Source: Heritagella sp051881655 (GTDB taxonomy: Bacteria > Bacillota > Clostridia > Oscillospirales > Acutalibacteraceae). From it: a DNA stretch of 30,804 nucleotides. The stretch lies in contig JBJEQH010000201.1 in assembly GCA_051881655.1 (NCBI GenBank), positions 1 through 30,804 on the forward strand, in the 5' to 3' direction. Of the stretch, positions 1 to 9,721 are shown in pieces. Below the pieces are notes generated by a model. The model was given only the letters and a program-made list of their open reading frames with translations. It ran no database searches and had not been told where the DNA came from. The position numbers were made by a program, and so were the translations under genes. Numbering within the stretch: the stretch's first letter is position 1; each line of letters begins with the position of its first letter.

Positions 1-2
1 TG

Positions 3-989
3 TTCGATGAAAACGCCGCCAGGGATCTGAAAGCGCGGGTGCACGACCTGTCGGTACAGGTCTCCTATGGAATGGATGGCCTGTGCGAGGCGGCTTCGCT
101 TCCGGGGGTGAACCTGGTGTGCAATTCGGTGGTGGGCATGATCGGCCTGCTGCCCACACTGACCGCCGTGCGCAGCGGAAAAAACGTGGCGCTGGCCAAT
201 AAGGAGACGCTGGTGGCCGGCGGCGCGCTGGTGATGAAAGAAGCGGCGGAAAAGGGCGTATCCATTCTGCCGGTGGACAGTGAGCACTCGGCGATTTTCC
301 AGTGCCTGCAGGGGTCACCCGGCAAAGAAGCCGTGAAAAAACTGATCCTGACGGCCTCGGGCGGTCCGTTCTTCGGAAAAAAGCGGGAAGAGCTGCGCAC
401 GGTTACACCGCAGCAGGCCCTGAAGCACCCGAACTGGAACATGGGCCCCAAGGTGACCATTGATTCGGCCACCATGATGAACAAGGGCCTGGAGATTATG
501 GAAGCCGGGTGGCTGTTTGATATGCCCGGTGATCGGATCGACGTGGTGGTACACCGGGAGAGCGTCATTCACTCGATGATCGAATACGTGGACCACTCGG
601 TGATTGCCCAGATGGGGGTGCCGGATATGCGCATTCCCATTCAATATGCGATTTTGTATCCCCAGCGGCTTCCCTCGCCAGTGGAGCCGCTGTCTCTGAC
701 GAAATACGGCACGCTCACATTTTTTGAGCCGGATATGGAGACCTTCCGCTGCCTGGCGGCCTGCCGCATGGCGATCCGCCGGGGTGGGCTGGCACCGGCG
801 GCCGCCAATGGCGCCAATGAGGCCGCCGTACAGCTGTTCCTGCAGGAGAAGATCGGGTTCCTGGATATCGGGGAACTGGTGATGCAGGCGATGCTGGAGC
901 AGGAGGACGCCCCCTGTGACAGCGTGGAGAGCGTGTGGCAGGCCGACCGGCTGGCCCGCGAGCGCGTGTACCGCATGGCGGGCGTCTGA
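3..989 (+). CDS. dxr: 1-deoxy-D-xylulose 5-phosphate reductoisomerase (5' truncated by window)
   Basis: Converts DXP to 2-C-methyl-D-erythritol 4-phosphate with NADPH, the first committed step of the MEP isoprenoid pathway in the cytosol. The reading frame is already open at base 3 and no start is visible, so 328 codons of a protein that is usually about 380-400 residues are present; the missing part is the N-terminal NADPH-binding region. Family hallmarks seen are the NSVVGMIGLLPTL segment, LANKETLVAGG, VDSEHSAIFQ (metal and substrate site), HPNWNMGPKVTIDSATMMNKGLE-type signature, and the C-terminal NGANEAAVQLFL helix region. It is followed by rseP and ispG, a cluster common in Firmicutes. 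Identity is secure; only the start is unknown. Confidence 0.96.
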   Translation, partial: FDENAARDLKARVHDLSVQVSYGMDGLCEAASLPGVNLVCNSVVGMIGLLPTLTAVRSGKNVALANKETLVAGGALVMKEAAEKGVSILPVDSEHSAIFQCLQGSPGKEAVKKLILTASGGPFFGKKREELRTVTPQQALKHPNWNMGPKVTIDSATMMNKGLEIMEAGWLFDMPGDRIDVVVHRESVIHSMIEYVDHSVIAQMGVPDMRIPIQYAILYPQRLPSPVEPLSLTKYGTLTFFEPDMETFRCLAACRMAIRRGGLAPAAANGANEAAVQLFLQEKIGFLDIGELVMQAMLEQEDAPCDSVESVWQADRLARERVYRMAGV

Positions 990-1093
990 ATCGGCTGAAA
1001 TTTTTTTCGGCCGGTTTGGCAGTCGGAGAACGGTGACACAATAGAAGGTAGGAAGGACGGGCGGCAGCCAGTGCCGCAGAAAGGCGGGAAAAT

Positions 1094-2158
1094 TTGGAAA
1101 CAATACTTCTCATTCTGATCGGCGTACTGCTGTTCGCTTTGATTATCTTTTCTCATGAGTTGGGTCATTTTCTCACCGCGAAGTGGAGCGGTGTGCGTGT
1201 GAACGAATTTGCCCTGGGCATGGGGCCGCGGCTGCTGCATTTTCGCCGCGGCGAAACGGAGTACAGCCTGCGCCTGCTGCCCATCGGCGGTTACTGCGCC
1301 ATGGAGGGCGAGGATGAAGAGAGCAGCGATCCAAGGGCGTTTAACAACTGCAAAGTGTGGAAGAGGATCCTCATTGTAGCGGCCGGTGCGATTATGAACG
1401 TGCTGCTGGGGGTCCTTTTGATGGGCTGCCTGCTGGGTACGCAGGAGCGCTTTGCCACGACCACCATCAGCAAGTTTGACGAGGCCGGTTCCATGCTGGA
1501 GCAGGCCGGTGCGCAGGTGGGGGATGTGATCGTCAATATCAATGGGTACGAGGTGTACACCGATAAGGATCTGAGCTTTGCTCTGGCGATGGCGGATCCC
1601 ACCCAAACGGCGGTGACGGTGCAGCGCGGGGAAGAGCGTATCACCCTGCCGGTCATTGATTACACCGAGGGAACCGGCGAGGGACGGGTACGCCTGGACT
1701 TCTATGTGCAGCCGCAGGAGAAGAACGCCGGTACCCTGATTGCCAAATCCTTCTCCGATACCACCTCGGTGGTGCGCATGGTGTGGAAAAGCCTGTACGG
1801 CCTGGTGACCGGGCAGTTTTCCATGAATGACGTGGCTGGGCCGGTGGGCGCAGCGCAGGCCATCACCCAATCGGCCGCCGCCGGGCTGGAGAGCAGTTTT
1901 GGCGATGCGGTGTACAATATTGTTTATATGCTGATGGTGATTTCGGTCAACCTGGGGGTTGTCAATCTGCTGCCGCTGCCGGCGCTGGATGGCGGGCGCC
2001 TGCTGTTTCTGCTGATCGAACTGATCCGCCGCAAGCCCGTTCCTCCCAAATACGAGGGGTGGGTGCATGCGGCCGGGTTTGTCCTTTTGATCGGATTGAT
2101 TCTGCTGATCACCTTTAATGACCTGTGGCGCTTGTTTACCGGCGCCGGGTGGGGCTGA
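1094..2158 (+). CDS. rseP: RIP zinc metalloprotease, site-2 protease family
   Basis: Membrane-embedded zinc protease that cleaves transmembrane substrates such as anti-sigma factors or leftover signal peptides. The start is a TTG, chosen because AAGGCGGG lies just upstream and the protein then begins METILLIL, running straight into the first membrane helix. H21-E22-L-G-H25 is the zinc-binding HExxH motif in that helix. A PDZ domain occupies roughly residues 125-205 (GDVIVNINGYEVYTDKDL). The third zinc ligand region is NLLPLPALDGGR, and a last membrane helix ends the protein near FVLLIGLILLITF. Its 354 residues fit the family. It sits between dxr and ispG, the usual place for this gene in Firmicutes; the link is genomic rather than a shared pathway. 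Confidence 0.94.
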   Translation: METILLILIGVLLFALIIFSHELGHFLTAKWSGVRVNEFALGMGPRLLHFRRGETEYSLRLLPIGGYCAMEGEDEESSDPRAFNNCKVWKRILIVAAGAIMNVLLGVLLMGCLLGTQERFATTTISKFDEAGSMLEQAGAQVGDVIVNINGYEVYTDKDLSFALAMADPTQTAVTVQRGEERITLPVIDYTEGTGEGRVRLDFYVQPQEKNAGTLIAKSFSDTTSVVRMVWKSLYGLVTGQFSMNDVAGPVGAAQAITQSAAAGLESSFGDAVYNIVYMLMVISVNLGVVNLLPLPALDGGRLLFLLIELIRRKPVPPKYEGWVHAAGFVLLIGLILLITFNDLWRLFTGAGWG

Positions 2159-2201
2159 TGACAGACCTTTTGCGGGGATAGAGAGAAAGGAAGAAATGTT
2201 T

Positions 2202-3236
2202 ATGACCAGACAGGTAATGGCCGGTTCGGTAAAAATCGGAGGCGGTGCGCCGGTATCGGTGCAGAGTATGCTCAGCGTGCTTTCGTATGAAATTGAAAAA
2301 AGTGTGCAGCAGGCGGTGGCCCTGCAGCAGGCGGGATGTGAGATCATCCGCCTGGCCATTCCGGATAAAGAGGCCGTGCGGCTGATTCCGGCCATCAAGG
2401 AGAAGGTCAGCGTGCCGCTGGTGGCGGATATTCATTTCGACTATACCCTGGCGCTGGAGTCCGCCGCCGCGGGGATCGACAAGATCCGCATCAACCCAGG
2501 AAATATCGGGGATGACAGCCATGTAAAGCAGGTGGCCGATGCCTGCCGCATCCGGAATATCCCCATCCGCATTGGGGTCAATTCCGGTTCCCTGGAGAAG
2601 CACATTCTGGCCCGCTTCGGCGGCCCCACGGCCGAGGCGCTGGTGGAGAGCGCCCTGTACCACGCTTCCCTTTTGGAAAAATTTGATTTTACCGATCTGG
2701 TGCTGTCAATGAAATCCTCGAACCTGGATACCATGATGGAGGCGTACCGGCTGGCCAGTAAGAAGTGTGACTACCCCCTGCATGTGGGCGTGACCGAGGC
2801 CGGAACCCGGCGCATGGGGCTGATTAAGTCGGCCATCGGCATCGGCGGTCTGCTGCATGACGGTATTGGGGACACCATCCGCGTGTCGCTGACGGCGGAC
2901 CCGGTGGAGGAAGTGCAGGCTGGTTTGGATATCCTGCGCGCCATGGGGCTGCGCGGCGGCCCGAAAATGGTCAGTTGTCCCACCTGCGGGCGCACGCGCA
3001 TTGATCTGATCGGGCTGGCCTCCCGGGTGGAGGAAAAACTGCGGAATGTGGACAAAGATATCACCGTGGCGGTGATGGGGTGTGTGGTCAACGGCCCCGG
3101 AGAAGCGAGAGAGGCCGATATCGGGATTGCCGGAGGAAAGGGAGAGGGACTGCTGTTCCGCCATGGGGAGATCCTACGCAAGGTGCCCGAGGAGAACCTG
3201 CTGGACGAGCTGATGAAGGAAATTGACCGGCTGTGA
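2202..3236 (+). CDS. ispG: 4-hydroxy-3-methylbut-2-enyl diphosphate synthase (flavodoxin/ferredoxin)
   Basis: Reductively converts MEcPP to HMBPP in the MEP pathway, using a [4Fe-4S] cluster. Visible hallmarks are PVSVQSM near the N-terminus, VADIHFDYTLAL, INPGNIGDD, GVNSGSLEKHIL, GVTEAGT, the cluster-binding CPTCGR, and GCVVNGPGEAREADIGIAGG near the end. Two starts, ATG 2196 and ATG 2202, share the SD AAAGGAAG at 2187-2193; the second has the better spacing and is used here (344 residues). The open frame extends upstream to 2118 inside rseP, but without an SD. It is co-directional with dxr and rseP, so the window carries two MEP enzymes in one transcription unit. Only the start is uncertain. 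Confidence 0.96.
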   Translation: MTRQVMAGSVKIGGGAPVSVQSMLSVLSYEIEKSVQQAVALQQAGCEIIRLAIPDKEAVRLIPAIKEKVSVPLVADIHFDYTLALESAAAGIDKIRINPGNIGDDSHVKQVADACRIRNIPIRIGVNSGSLEKHILARFGGPTAEALVESALYHASLLEKFDFTDLVLSMKSSNLDTMMEAYRLASKKCDYPLHVGVTEAGTRRMGLIKSAIGIGGLLHDGIGDTIRVSLTADPVEEVQAGLDILRAMGLRGGPKMVSCPTCGRTRIDLIGLASRVEEKLRNVDKDITVAVMGCVVNGPGEAREADIGIAGGKGEGLLFRHGEILRKVPEENLLDELMKEIDRL

Positions 3237-3268
3237 TTGCCGGATGGGAAAGGGGACAGACTGGGCTG

Positions 3269-6200
3269 ATGAATACCGTACGAAGCCTGTTGGAAGGACA
3301 GGCGGATCTGACCGGATGCGAGGCGGCGCTGCTGGACAGCGTGGTGGACAGGCTGACGGTGGAGGAAGAGGCCCGCGGGGTGGAGATCAGTCTGCGCTGC
3401 GGTGCTCTGGTGACCGTGGACGCTTTGCAGATGGCCGAGGAGAAGCTGAAAAAATCGCCCCTGAATCTGGGGCGGGTGAGGTTTCTTCCCCATTATGCGC
3501 CGGAGATGTTCCAGCTCTCTTATGTGCCGCAGCTGCTTTTGATGCTGAAGCGGCGGGATGCCAGCCTGAACGGGACCTTCCGCGACTGCATGACTGAGTA
3601 CTCGAAAGGGGTGCTGACCATCCTGCTCAGCCATGGCGGCGGCGAGATGCTGCTGGCCCGGCACACGGACCGGGCCCTCAGCGAGCTGATCGGCGAGGTG
3701 TTCTCCGGTCTTTCGATAGAAGTGAAGTTTGCCGGCAAGCTGCAGGTGGACGAGAATGATGCGGTCCATCTGGCACAGATCCAGAAGGAAGAGGAGAAAA
3801 AGCGCCGGGAAGCCGCCGTGGAGGAGATCGAGCGGTATGAAACCCATATGCAGGAGCGCAAGCCCCGGAAGATCAGTGTGCGGCAGGGGGATACCCTGTA
3901 TCCCACCATTTTGCCGGAGACAGCCCGGGATGTACTGGGGCGCACCGGGAAGATCAACCTGACCCGCATCGAGGATATCACCCCGGATATCGGTTCGTGC
4001 ATGATCTGGGGCGAAATTTTCAGCATCGAGAGTAAGGAGACCCGCGACGGAAGCCGCAAAATCTATTCGATCAATATCACGGATTATACCGGTTCGATGA
4101 CACTCAAGCTGATTCAGGAGGTGCGCCAGTGCCAGACGCTGGATGATTTGAAAAAAGGCGAGAGCATCCTCACCCGCGGACAGATTGAGTACGATAAATA
4201 CGACCACGAGCTAGTACTGCGCCCGCGCTCGATCGCCAGGGTACAGCAGCTGCAGGTGGTGGACGATGCCCCCCAGAAGCGGGTGGAATTGCATCTGCAC
4301 ACCAATATGAGCAGTATGGACGGCGTCTCTTCGGCGGCGGACCTGATTCGCCGCGCCCATCAGTGGGGACACAAGGCGGTTGCCATCACCGACCACGGTG
4401 TCGCCCAGGCATTTCCGGATGCGATGAATGCGGTGGAGGCCATCCGCAAGGAAGACGAGGATTTCAAGGTCATCTACGGGATGGAGGCCTATTTTGTCAA
4501 TGACATGGTGCCTGCCGTAAAAGGGGAATTGGATATGCCCCTGAGCGGCACCTTTATCGCCTTTGATATCGAGACCACCGGTCTGTCTCCCCGGCGGGAT
4601 GCGATCACGGAGATCGGCGCGGTGAAAATCGTGGACGGGCAGGTGACCGAGCATTTTGATACGTTTGTGAATCCCGGCAGACCCATCCCCCCGAAGATCA
4701 CGGAATTGACCAGCATCACCGACGAAATGGTGAAGGATGCGCCGGATGCCACAGAAGCACTGGCCCGGTTCCGCCGGTTCTGCGGTTCGCAGGAGGTGGT
4801 GCTGATTGCCCACAATGCGGATTTTGACGTATCGTTTATGCGGGCGGCCGCCGAAAAAGCGGGCGAAACCTTTGCTTATACGTACATTGATTCCATTCCG
4901 ATGTGCCGGTCGCTGATCCAGGATATCAAAAACTACAAGCTGGATACGGTGGCCCGCTACCTGAAGGTGGAGGAAAAGCACCATCACCGCGCGGACGACG
5001 ATGCGCTGGTGCTGGCGAATATCTTCCTGCAGCTGCTGCTGCGCCTGCGGGAGAGGGTTAAGGTGGATTCGGTACAGCAGCTGAATACCTCTCTGACCGG
5101 CGGCGACCCCAAAAAGCTGAAATCCTATCACCAGATTCTTCTGGTGAAGAACAAGGCCGGGCTGCGCAACCTGTATCAACTGATCTCCTTTGCCCATCTG
5201 GATTATTTCTATAAAAAGCCGCTGGTGCCCAAAAGCGTGCTGATGCAGCACCGGGAGGGGCTGATCATCGGCAGTGCCTGCGAGGCGGGTGAGCTGTTCC
5301 GTGCTATCGTGAATAACGAACCCTGGAGCCGCCTGTGCGAGATTGCCTCGTTCTACGATTATCTGGAGATTCAGCCCATCGGCAACAACCGGTTCATGAT
5401 CCGCGAGGGGACCGCGGCGGATGAAGAAGCGCTGCGGGAGTATAACCGCACGATTGTGAAATTGGGCGAGACCCTGCACAAGCCGGTGTGCGCCACCTGT
5501 GACGTGCATTTTCTGGATCCCAAGGACGCAGATTACCGCAAGGTGCTGATGGCCTCGATGGGCTTTCATGACGCCGGGGAGCAGGCACCGCTGTATCTGC
5601 GCACCACGAAGGAAATGCTGGAGGAATTTTCCTATCTGGGAGAGGAGAAGGCGTACGAGGTTGTGGTCACCAATCCCAACAAAATTGCCGAGTCCATCGA
5701 AGTGGTGCGCCCCATTCCCGAGGGGGTTTTCCCGCCGTTTATCGACGGGGCCGAGGAACAGCTGAATTCGATCTGCTGGCAGCGCGCCAAAGAGCGCTAC
5801 GGCGATCCGCTGCCCGACATTGTGCAGAAGCGCCTGGAGCGCGAGCTGGGATCCATCAATAAGCATGGCTTCTCCGTTCTGTACATGACCGCCCAGAAGC
5901 TGGTGGCGGACAGCGAGGCTCACGGCTATCTGGTGGGCTCCCGTGGATCGGTGGGTTCCTCCTTTGTGGCCTCCATGTCCGGTATTTCCGAGGTCAATCC
6001 CCTGGAACCCCATTACATTTGCCCCAACTGCAAGCACAGCGAATTTATTACCGACGGCAGCTATGATTCGGGATTTGATCTGCCGCCGAAGGACTGCCCG
6101 GTGTGCGGGCATCCCTATGACCGGGACGGCCATACCATCCCGTTCGAGACCTTCCTGGGCTTTGACGGGGATAAAACCCCCGATATCGACCTGAACTTTT

Positions 6201-7615
6201 CCGGCGAGTACCAGAGCGGCGCCCACCGCTACACGGAGACGCTGTTCGGCAAGGATCATGTGTTCAAGGCCGGTACCATCGCCACCGTGGCGGATAAAAC
6301 CGCGATTGGCTATGTGAAAAAATACGAGGAAGAAAAGAATATCACCCTGCACCGCGCCGAAGAGCTGCGCCTGGCCATGGGCTGCACGGGAATCCGGCGG
6401 ACCACGGGCCAGCACCCCGGCGGCATGGTGGTGGTGCCCAAGGGGCACGATATCTATGAGTTCTGCCCGGTACAGCACCCGGCCAACGATGTCAACAGCG
6501 ACAACATCACCACGCACTTTGACTTCCACTCGATCCACGATACGATCTGTAAACTGGACGAGTTGGGCCATGATGTGCCGACCATTTACCACTATCTGGA
6601 GGAGTACACCGGCATCCCGGTGATGAAGGTGAGCATGAGTGACCCCGAGGTGATGAGTCTGTTCCACAGCACGGAGGCCCTGGGGGTGACCGAGGAGGAC
6701 ATTGATTCCAAGACCGGCACCTTCTCCCTGCCGGAACTGGGCACGCCGTTTGTGCGCGGCATGCTGGTGGACTGCCAACCCCAGACCTTTTCCGACCTTC
6801 TGCAGATTTCGGGCCTGTCCCACGGTACCGACGTGTGGCTGGGCAACGCACAGGAGCTGATCAAAAACGGCACCTGCACCATCAAAGAGGTTATCGGTAC
6901 CCGTGACAGCATTATGACCTATCTGCTGCACAAGGGACTGGAGCCGAAGATGGCGTTTAAGATCATGGAAATTGTGCGAAAGGGCAAATCGAAAAAGCTG
7001 CTGACGGAAGAGCACAAGCAGGCCATGCGCGACCACGGCGTACCGGAGTGGTACATCGACAGCTGCATGAAAATCAAGTACATGTTCCCCAAGGCCCACG
7101 CGGCGGCTTATATGATTGCGGCCCTGCGCCTGGGGTGGTACAAGGTGCACAAGCCGGTGGAATACTATGCGGCGTATTTTACCGTGCGCGGGGAGGACTT
7201 CGACGCCGCCACGGTGGTAAAGGGCCGTGCAGCGGTCCGCCAGCGGATGAAGGAGATTCAGCAGAAGGGGCACGACGCCACCGCCAAGGAGGAAGCGGCG
7301 TTTACCACCTTCCAGATTGTCAATGAGATGCTGGCCCGCGGCATTGAGGTGCTGCCCATTGATCTGTATAAGAGCGATGCCAAGCGCTATCTGGTGGAGG
7401 ACGGAAAAATCCGCCTGCCGTTCTCTTCGATGAGCGGCGTGGGGGAGGCGGCCGCCACCAGTCTGCAGCAGGCCCGGGAATCGGGCGGGGAATTCATCTC
7501 GGTGGATGACCTGCAGGTTCGCGCCAAGGTAAGCCGGGCGGTGATCGACATGCTCCAGGAAACCGGTGCCCTGAAGGGACTGCCTCAGAGCAGCCAGATG
7601 AGCCTGTTCGGCTGA
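3269..7615 (+). CDS. polC: DNA polymerase III alpha subunit, PolC type
   Basis: Main replicative DNA polymerase of low-GC-type Gram-positives, with built-in 3'-5' proofreading. Domains in order: N-terminal region (about 1-190), OB fold (about 220-330, EIFSIESKETRDGSRKIYSINITDYTG region), PHP domain starting at H342-L-H344-TNMSSMDG, an inserted DnaQ-like exonuclease from about 425 to 600 (D433-I-E435 and HNADFDVSFM), the PHP remainder, a zinc-binding pair C918-PN-C921 and C943-PV-C946, and the polymerase core with catalytic PD972-I-D974-LNF. At 1448 residues it has full PolC length. ATG 3269 is preferred. An in-frame GTG at 3233 overlaps the ispG stop by 4 nt and could allow coupled translation, but would add an atypical leader IAGWERGQTGL. 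A strong terminator follows. Confidence 0.97.
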   Translation: MNTVRSLLEGQADLTGCEAALLDSVVDRLTVEEEARGVEISLRCGALVTVDALQMAEEKLKKSPLNLGRVRFLPHYAPEMFQLSYVPQLLLMLKRRDASLNGTFRDCMTEYSKGVLTILLSHGGGEMLLARHTDRALSELIGEVFSGLSIEVKFAGKLQVDENDAVHLAQIQKEEEKKRREAAVEEIERYETHMQERKPRKISVRQGDTLYPTILPETARDVLGRTGKINLTRIEDITPDIGSCMIWGEIFSIESKETRDGSRKIYSINITDYTGSMTLKLIQEVRQCQTLDDLKKGESILTRGQIEYDKYDHELVLRPRSIARVQQLQVVDDAPQKRVELHLHTNMSSMDGVSSAADLIRRAHQWGHKAVAITDHGVAQAFPDAMNAVEAIRKEDEDFKVIYGMEAYFVNDMVPAVKGELDMPLSGTFIAFDIETTGLSPRRDAITEIGAVKIVDGQVTEHFDTFVNPGRPIPPKITELTSITDEMVKDAPDATEALARFRRFCGSQEVVLIAHNADFDVSFMRAAAEKAGETFAYTYIDSIPMCRSLIQDIKNYKLDTVARYLKVEEKHHHRADDDALVLANIFLQLLLRLRERVKVDSVQQLNTSLTGGDPKKLKSYHQILLVKNKAGLRNLYQLISFAHLDYFYKKPLVPKSVLMQHREGLIIGSACEAGELFRAIVNNEPWSRLCEIASFYDYLEIQPIGNNRFMIREGTAADEEALREYNRTIVKLGETLHKPVCATCDVHFLDPKDADYRKVLMASMGFHDAGEQAPLYLRTTKEMLEEFSYLGEEKAYEVVVTNPNKIAESIEVVRPIPEGVFPPFIDGAEEQLNSICWQRAKERYGDPLPDIVQKRLERELGSINKHGFSVLYMTAQKLVADSEAHGYLVGSRGSVGSSFVASMSGISEVNPLEPHYICPNCKHSEFITDGSYDSGFDLPPKDCPVCGHPYDRDGHTIPFETFLGFDGDKTPDIDLNFSGEYQSGAHRYTETLFGKDHVFKAGTIATVADKTAIGYVKKYEEEKNITLHRAEELRLAMGCTGIRRTTGQHPGGMVVVPKGHDIYEFCPVQHPANDVNSDNITTHFDFHSIHDTICKLDELGHDVPTIYHYLEEYTGIPVMKVSMSDPEVMSLFHSTEALGVTEEDIDSKTGTFSLPELGTPFVRGMLVDCQPQTFSDLLQISGLSHGTDVWLGNAQELIKNGTCTIKEVIGTRDSIMTYLLHKGLEPKMAFKIMEIVRKGKSKKLLTEEHKQAMRDHGVPEWYIDSCMKIKYMFPKAHAAAYMIAALRLGWYKVHKPVEYYAAYFTVRGEDFDAATVVKGRAAVRQRMKEIQQKGHDATAKEEAAFTTFQIVNEMLARGIEVLPIDLYKSDAKRYLVEDGKIRLPFSSMSGVGEAAATSLQQARESGGEFISVDDLQVRAKVSRAVIDMLQETGALKGLPQSSQMSLFG

Positions 7616-7620
7616 CAGCA

Positions 7621-7659
7621 GAGCGGAGGCCGCCCCATAGGGTCCCTCCGCTCTTTTTG
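7621..7659 (+). terminator. Rho-independent terminator of the dxr-rseP-ispG-polC block
   Basis: A perfect 9-bp stem, GAGCGGAGG at 7621-7629 with CCTCCGCTC at 7645-7653, is followed by TTTTT at 7654-7658. It begins six bases after the polC stop and separates this block from the his cluster. Confidence 0.9.
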
Positions 7660-7733
7660 TGCATAGGGGGAAAGGTTCTTTTTGGGAACAGCCGCCCTAA
7701 AGCCAGGAAAATTCGGCACAGCGCTGTTTTTGG

Positions 7734-7762
7734 TTGACAAGGATGCATCTCTATGGTATTAT
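7734..7762 (+). promoter_or_regulatory. Sigma-A-type promoter of the his cluster
   Basis: TTGACA at 7734-7739 and TATTAT at 7757-7762 are separated by 17 bp. Transcription would start near 7769, giving a leader of about 100 nt before hisZ. The leader is AT-rich with only a weak hairpin (TCCTAT 7798-7803 with ATAGGA 7816-7821). I see no T-box or leader peptide with a run of His codons. Confidence 0.85.
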
Positions 7763-7867
7763 GTTACCACGCTAAAGCATAAGAGGAATGAATTGAATCC
7801 TATTTGAATAGAAATATAGGAAATATACGATTTGTATAGAAAGAAAACGACAGAAAGGCGAACCAGA

Positions 7868-9067
7868 ATGAAACACAACCGAAAAATCACCCCGGAGGGG
7901 ATGAAGGATATTCTGCTGGAGGAATGCGCGCTGCGCCGCGCTTTGCAGCAGAAGCTGGAAGCCCTTTTCCAACAGAGCGGATACCGGGAGGTCGTCACCC
8001 CCGGCATCGAGTTTTATGATTTGTTTGATCCGGCCCATACCGGGATTCCCCAAGAATCTCTTTACAAGATGACGGACAACAAGGGCCGTCTGCTGGTCGT
8101 GCGGCCCGACTGCACCCTGCCGATTGCCCGGCTGACCGCCACCCGACTGCAGGCGCTGCCCAAACCCCTGCGCCTGTATTATGATCAGACGGTGTACTGC
8201 AACAACCCGGGCTTGACCGGCCGGGACGACGAGCAGCTTCAGTGCGGCATCGAGCTGTTGGGGGCCGGCGGAATGCGCGCCGATCTGGAAGCGATGTTCC
8301 TCGCTTCGCAGGCGATGGAGCGGATCGCCCCCGATTACCGGATTGAGATCGGCCACGCCGCCTTTTTCCGGGCATTGGCCGATGAGCTTCCGGTGCAGGC
8401 CGAGGACCGCGAGGCCATCCGCCGGGCTATCGAGGCGAAGAATTATTCTTCTCTCTCCGCCATGCTGGATACACTGCCGGACAGCCCGGCGGTGCATGCG
8501 GTGAAACTGCTGCCCCGGCTGTTCGGCGGGCAGGAGGTTTTGGAGCAGGCACGGGAGCTGTGCCGTTCGGAAAAAGCGGCGCAGACGCTGTCCGATCTGA
8601 AAGGGCTGTATGAAAAACTGTGCGCACTGGGACTGCATGGCCATATCATGATTGACCTGGGCCTGGTCCAGCGCAATGACTACTACACCGGCGTGGTTTT
8701 CCGCGCGTATTTGCCCCAGTGCGGCGATGCCGTGCTCTCCGGCGGGCGGTATGACAGCCTGCTGAACTGGTTTGATCAGCCCATGCCCGCCATTGGCTTT
8801 GCGCTGAATGTGGATGCCATCACCGGCGCCCTGCTGCGCGAGGGGGAGGAGGGGGAAACGGCCCCCGATCTGCTGGTTCACGGCGTCCCGGGGTATGAGA
8901 CGCAGGCGCTCTCTTATATGCGGGAGCGGATGGAAAAGGGAGAAAAGTGCGAGTACTCCGTATTCGATACCGAAGAAGAAGCGCGGGCCTATGCCGCGGC
9001 GTGCGGAATCGCCTGCCTGGCGGTAGTCGGCCGTGAGACAGAGAGACAGGAGGTGACCGCCGGATGA
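7868..9067 (+). CDS. hisZ: ATP phosphoribosyltransferase regulatory subunit
   Basis: Histidyl-tRNA-synthetase paralogue that binds and activates short-form HisG and carries the histidine feedback response. The class II synthetase fold is visible (ITPEGMKDILLEE, VVTPGIEFYDLF, MTDNKGRLLVVRPDCTLPIAR). The motif-2 region reads YDQTVYCNNPGLTGRDDEQLQCGIELLG, where a true HisRS would have an Arg-containing FRxE, supporting loss of aminoacylation. GGRYDSLL and PAIGFALNVD are also conserved. About 60 C-terminal residues (DLLVHGVPGYETQALSY onward) look like a remnant of an anticodon-binding-type alpha/beta domain. ATG 7868 (399 residues) is preferred over an upstream in-frame start at 7832, because the first twelve codons of the longer form are AT-rich leader. 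It overlaps hisG by 4 nt, matching the obligate HisZ-HisG partnership. Confidence 0.93.
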   Translation: MKHNRKITPEGMKDILLEECALRRALQQKLEALFQQSGYREVVTPGIEFYDLFDPAHTGIPQESLYKMTDNKGRLLVVRPDCTLPIARLTATRLQALPKPLRLYYDQTVYCNNPGLTGRDDEQLQCGIELLGAGGMRADLEAMFLASQAMERIAPDYRIEIGHAAFFRALADELPVQAEDREAIRRAIEAKNYSSLSAMLDTLPDSPAVHAVKLLPRLFGGQEVLEQARELCRSEKAAQTLSDLKGLYEKLCALGLHGHIMIDLGLVQRNDYYTGVVFRAYLPQCGDAVLSGGRYDSLLNWFDQPMPAIGFALNVDAITGALLREGEEGETAPDLLVHGVPGYETQALSYMRERMEKGEKCEYSVFDTEEEARAYAAACGIACLAVVGRETERQEVTAG

Positions 9068-9702
9068 GACCGCTTCGGATTGCCCTGACAAAGGGAAGAT
9101 TGGAAAAATCCACCGTCGCCCTGTTTGAGAAGGCGGGGATAGACTGTACCCAGGTCCATGAAAAGGGCCGGCGCCTGATTCTCCCCGTGGGGGACGGCAG
9201 CATCGAGGTGGTGCTGTCCAAGGCCGCCGACGTGATCACCTATGTGGAAAACGGTGTGTGTGATATGGGCGTGGTGGGAAAGGACACCATCATGGAGAAC
9301 GGCACCCGCTTTTTTGAGGTGATGGACCTGGGCTTTGGAAAGTGCCGGTTTGCGCTGGCCGGGCCCAAAGGGGTGGACTTCTACGCCGGTTACCGGGAAA
9401 AGGTGGTGGCCTCGAAATACCCCAATGTGACGCGCGCGTTTTTTGAAGAGAAAATGATGGATGTGCGTGTGATTAAAATCGAGGGCAGCGTGGAGCTGGC
9501 CCCGCTGCTGGGATTGGCCGACGGGATTGTGGATATTGTGGAAACCGGCACCACCCTGCGGGAAAACGGACTGGAGGTCAAGGAGACCGTGGCGGATATT
9601 TCCGCCAGAATGATCGTAAATACGGCCAGCATGAAGCTGCGCAAAGCGCAGATTGAAGAGCTGGTGCGCCGGCTGGAAATCGCCCGGGACGCGGAGGAAT
9701 GA
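9064..9702 (+). CDS. hisG: ATP phosphoribosyltransferase catalytic subunit, short form
   Basis: First step of histidine synthesis: ATP plus PRPP gives phosphoribosyl-ATP. At 212 residues it is the short form, lacking the C-terminal regulatory domain, and so needs HisZ, which is encoded immediately upstream. Seen motifs are ALTKGRLEKSTVALFEKAGID, VENGVCDMGVVGKDTI (periplasmic-binding-protein-like fold), a basic KYPNVTRAFFEEK segment, and DGIVDIVETGTTLRENGL, the PRPP-loop signature. The ATG overlaps the hisZ stop as ATGA and has a near-perfect SD, AGGAGGTGA at 9050-9058, suggesting balanced translation of the two subunits. Confidence 0.97.
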   Translation: MRPLRIALTKGRLEKSTVALFEKAGIDCTQVHEKGRRLILPVGDGSIEVVLSKAADVITYVENGVCDMGVVGKDTIMENGTRFFEVMDLGFGKCRFALAGPKGVDFYAGYREKVVASKYPNVTRAFFEEKMMDVRVIKIEGSVELAPLLGLADGIVDIVETGTTLRENGLEVKETVADISARMIVNTASMKLRKAQIEELVRRLEIARDAEE

Positions 9703-9721
9703 GAGAGGAAGGAAGAGAAAA

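Noticed and set aside
4211..7273. Long open frame on the minus strand across polC (1020 codons)
   Set aside because: Shadow of the GC-rich polC codons: His/Gln/Leu-rich, no SD or domain, and the plus-strand gene is certain.
7763..7867. T-box or His leader-peptide attenuator before hisZ
   Set aside because: The leader is only about 100 nt, with no T-box sequence, no terminator and no run of His codons.
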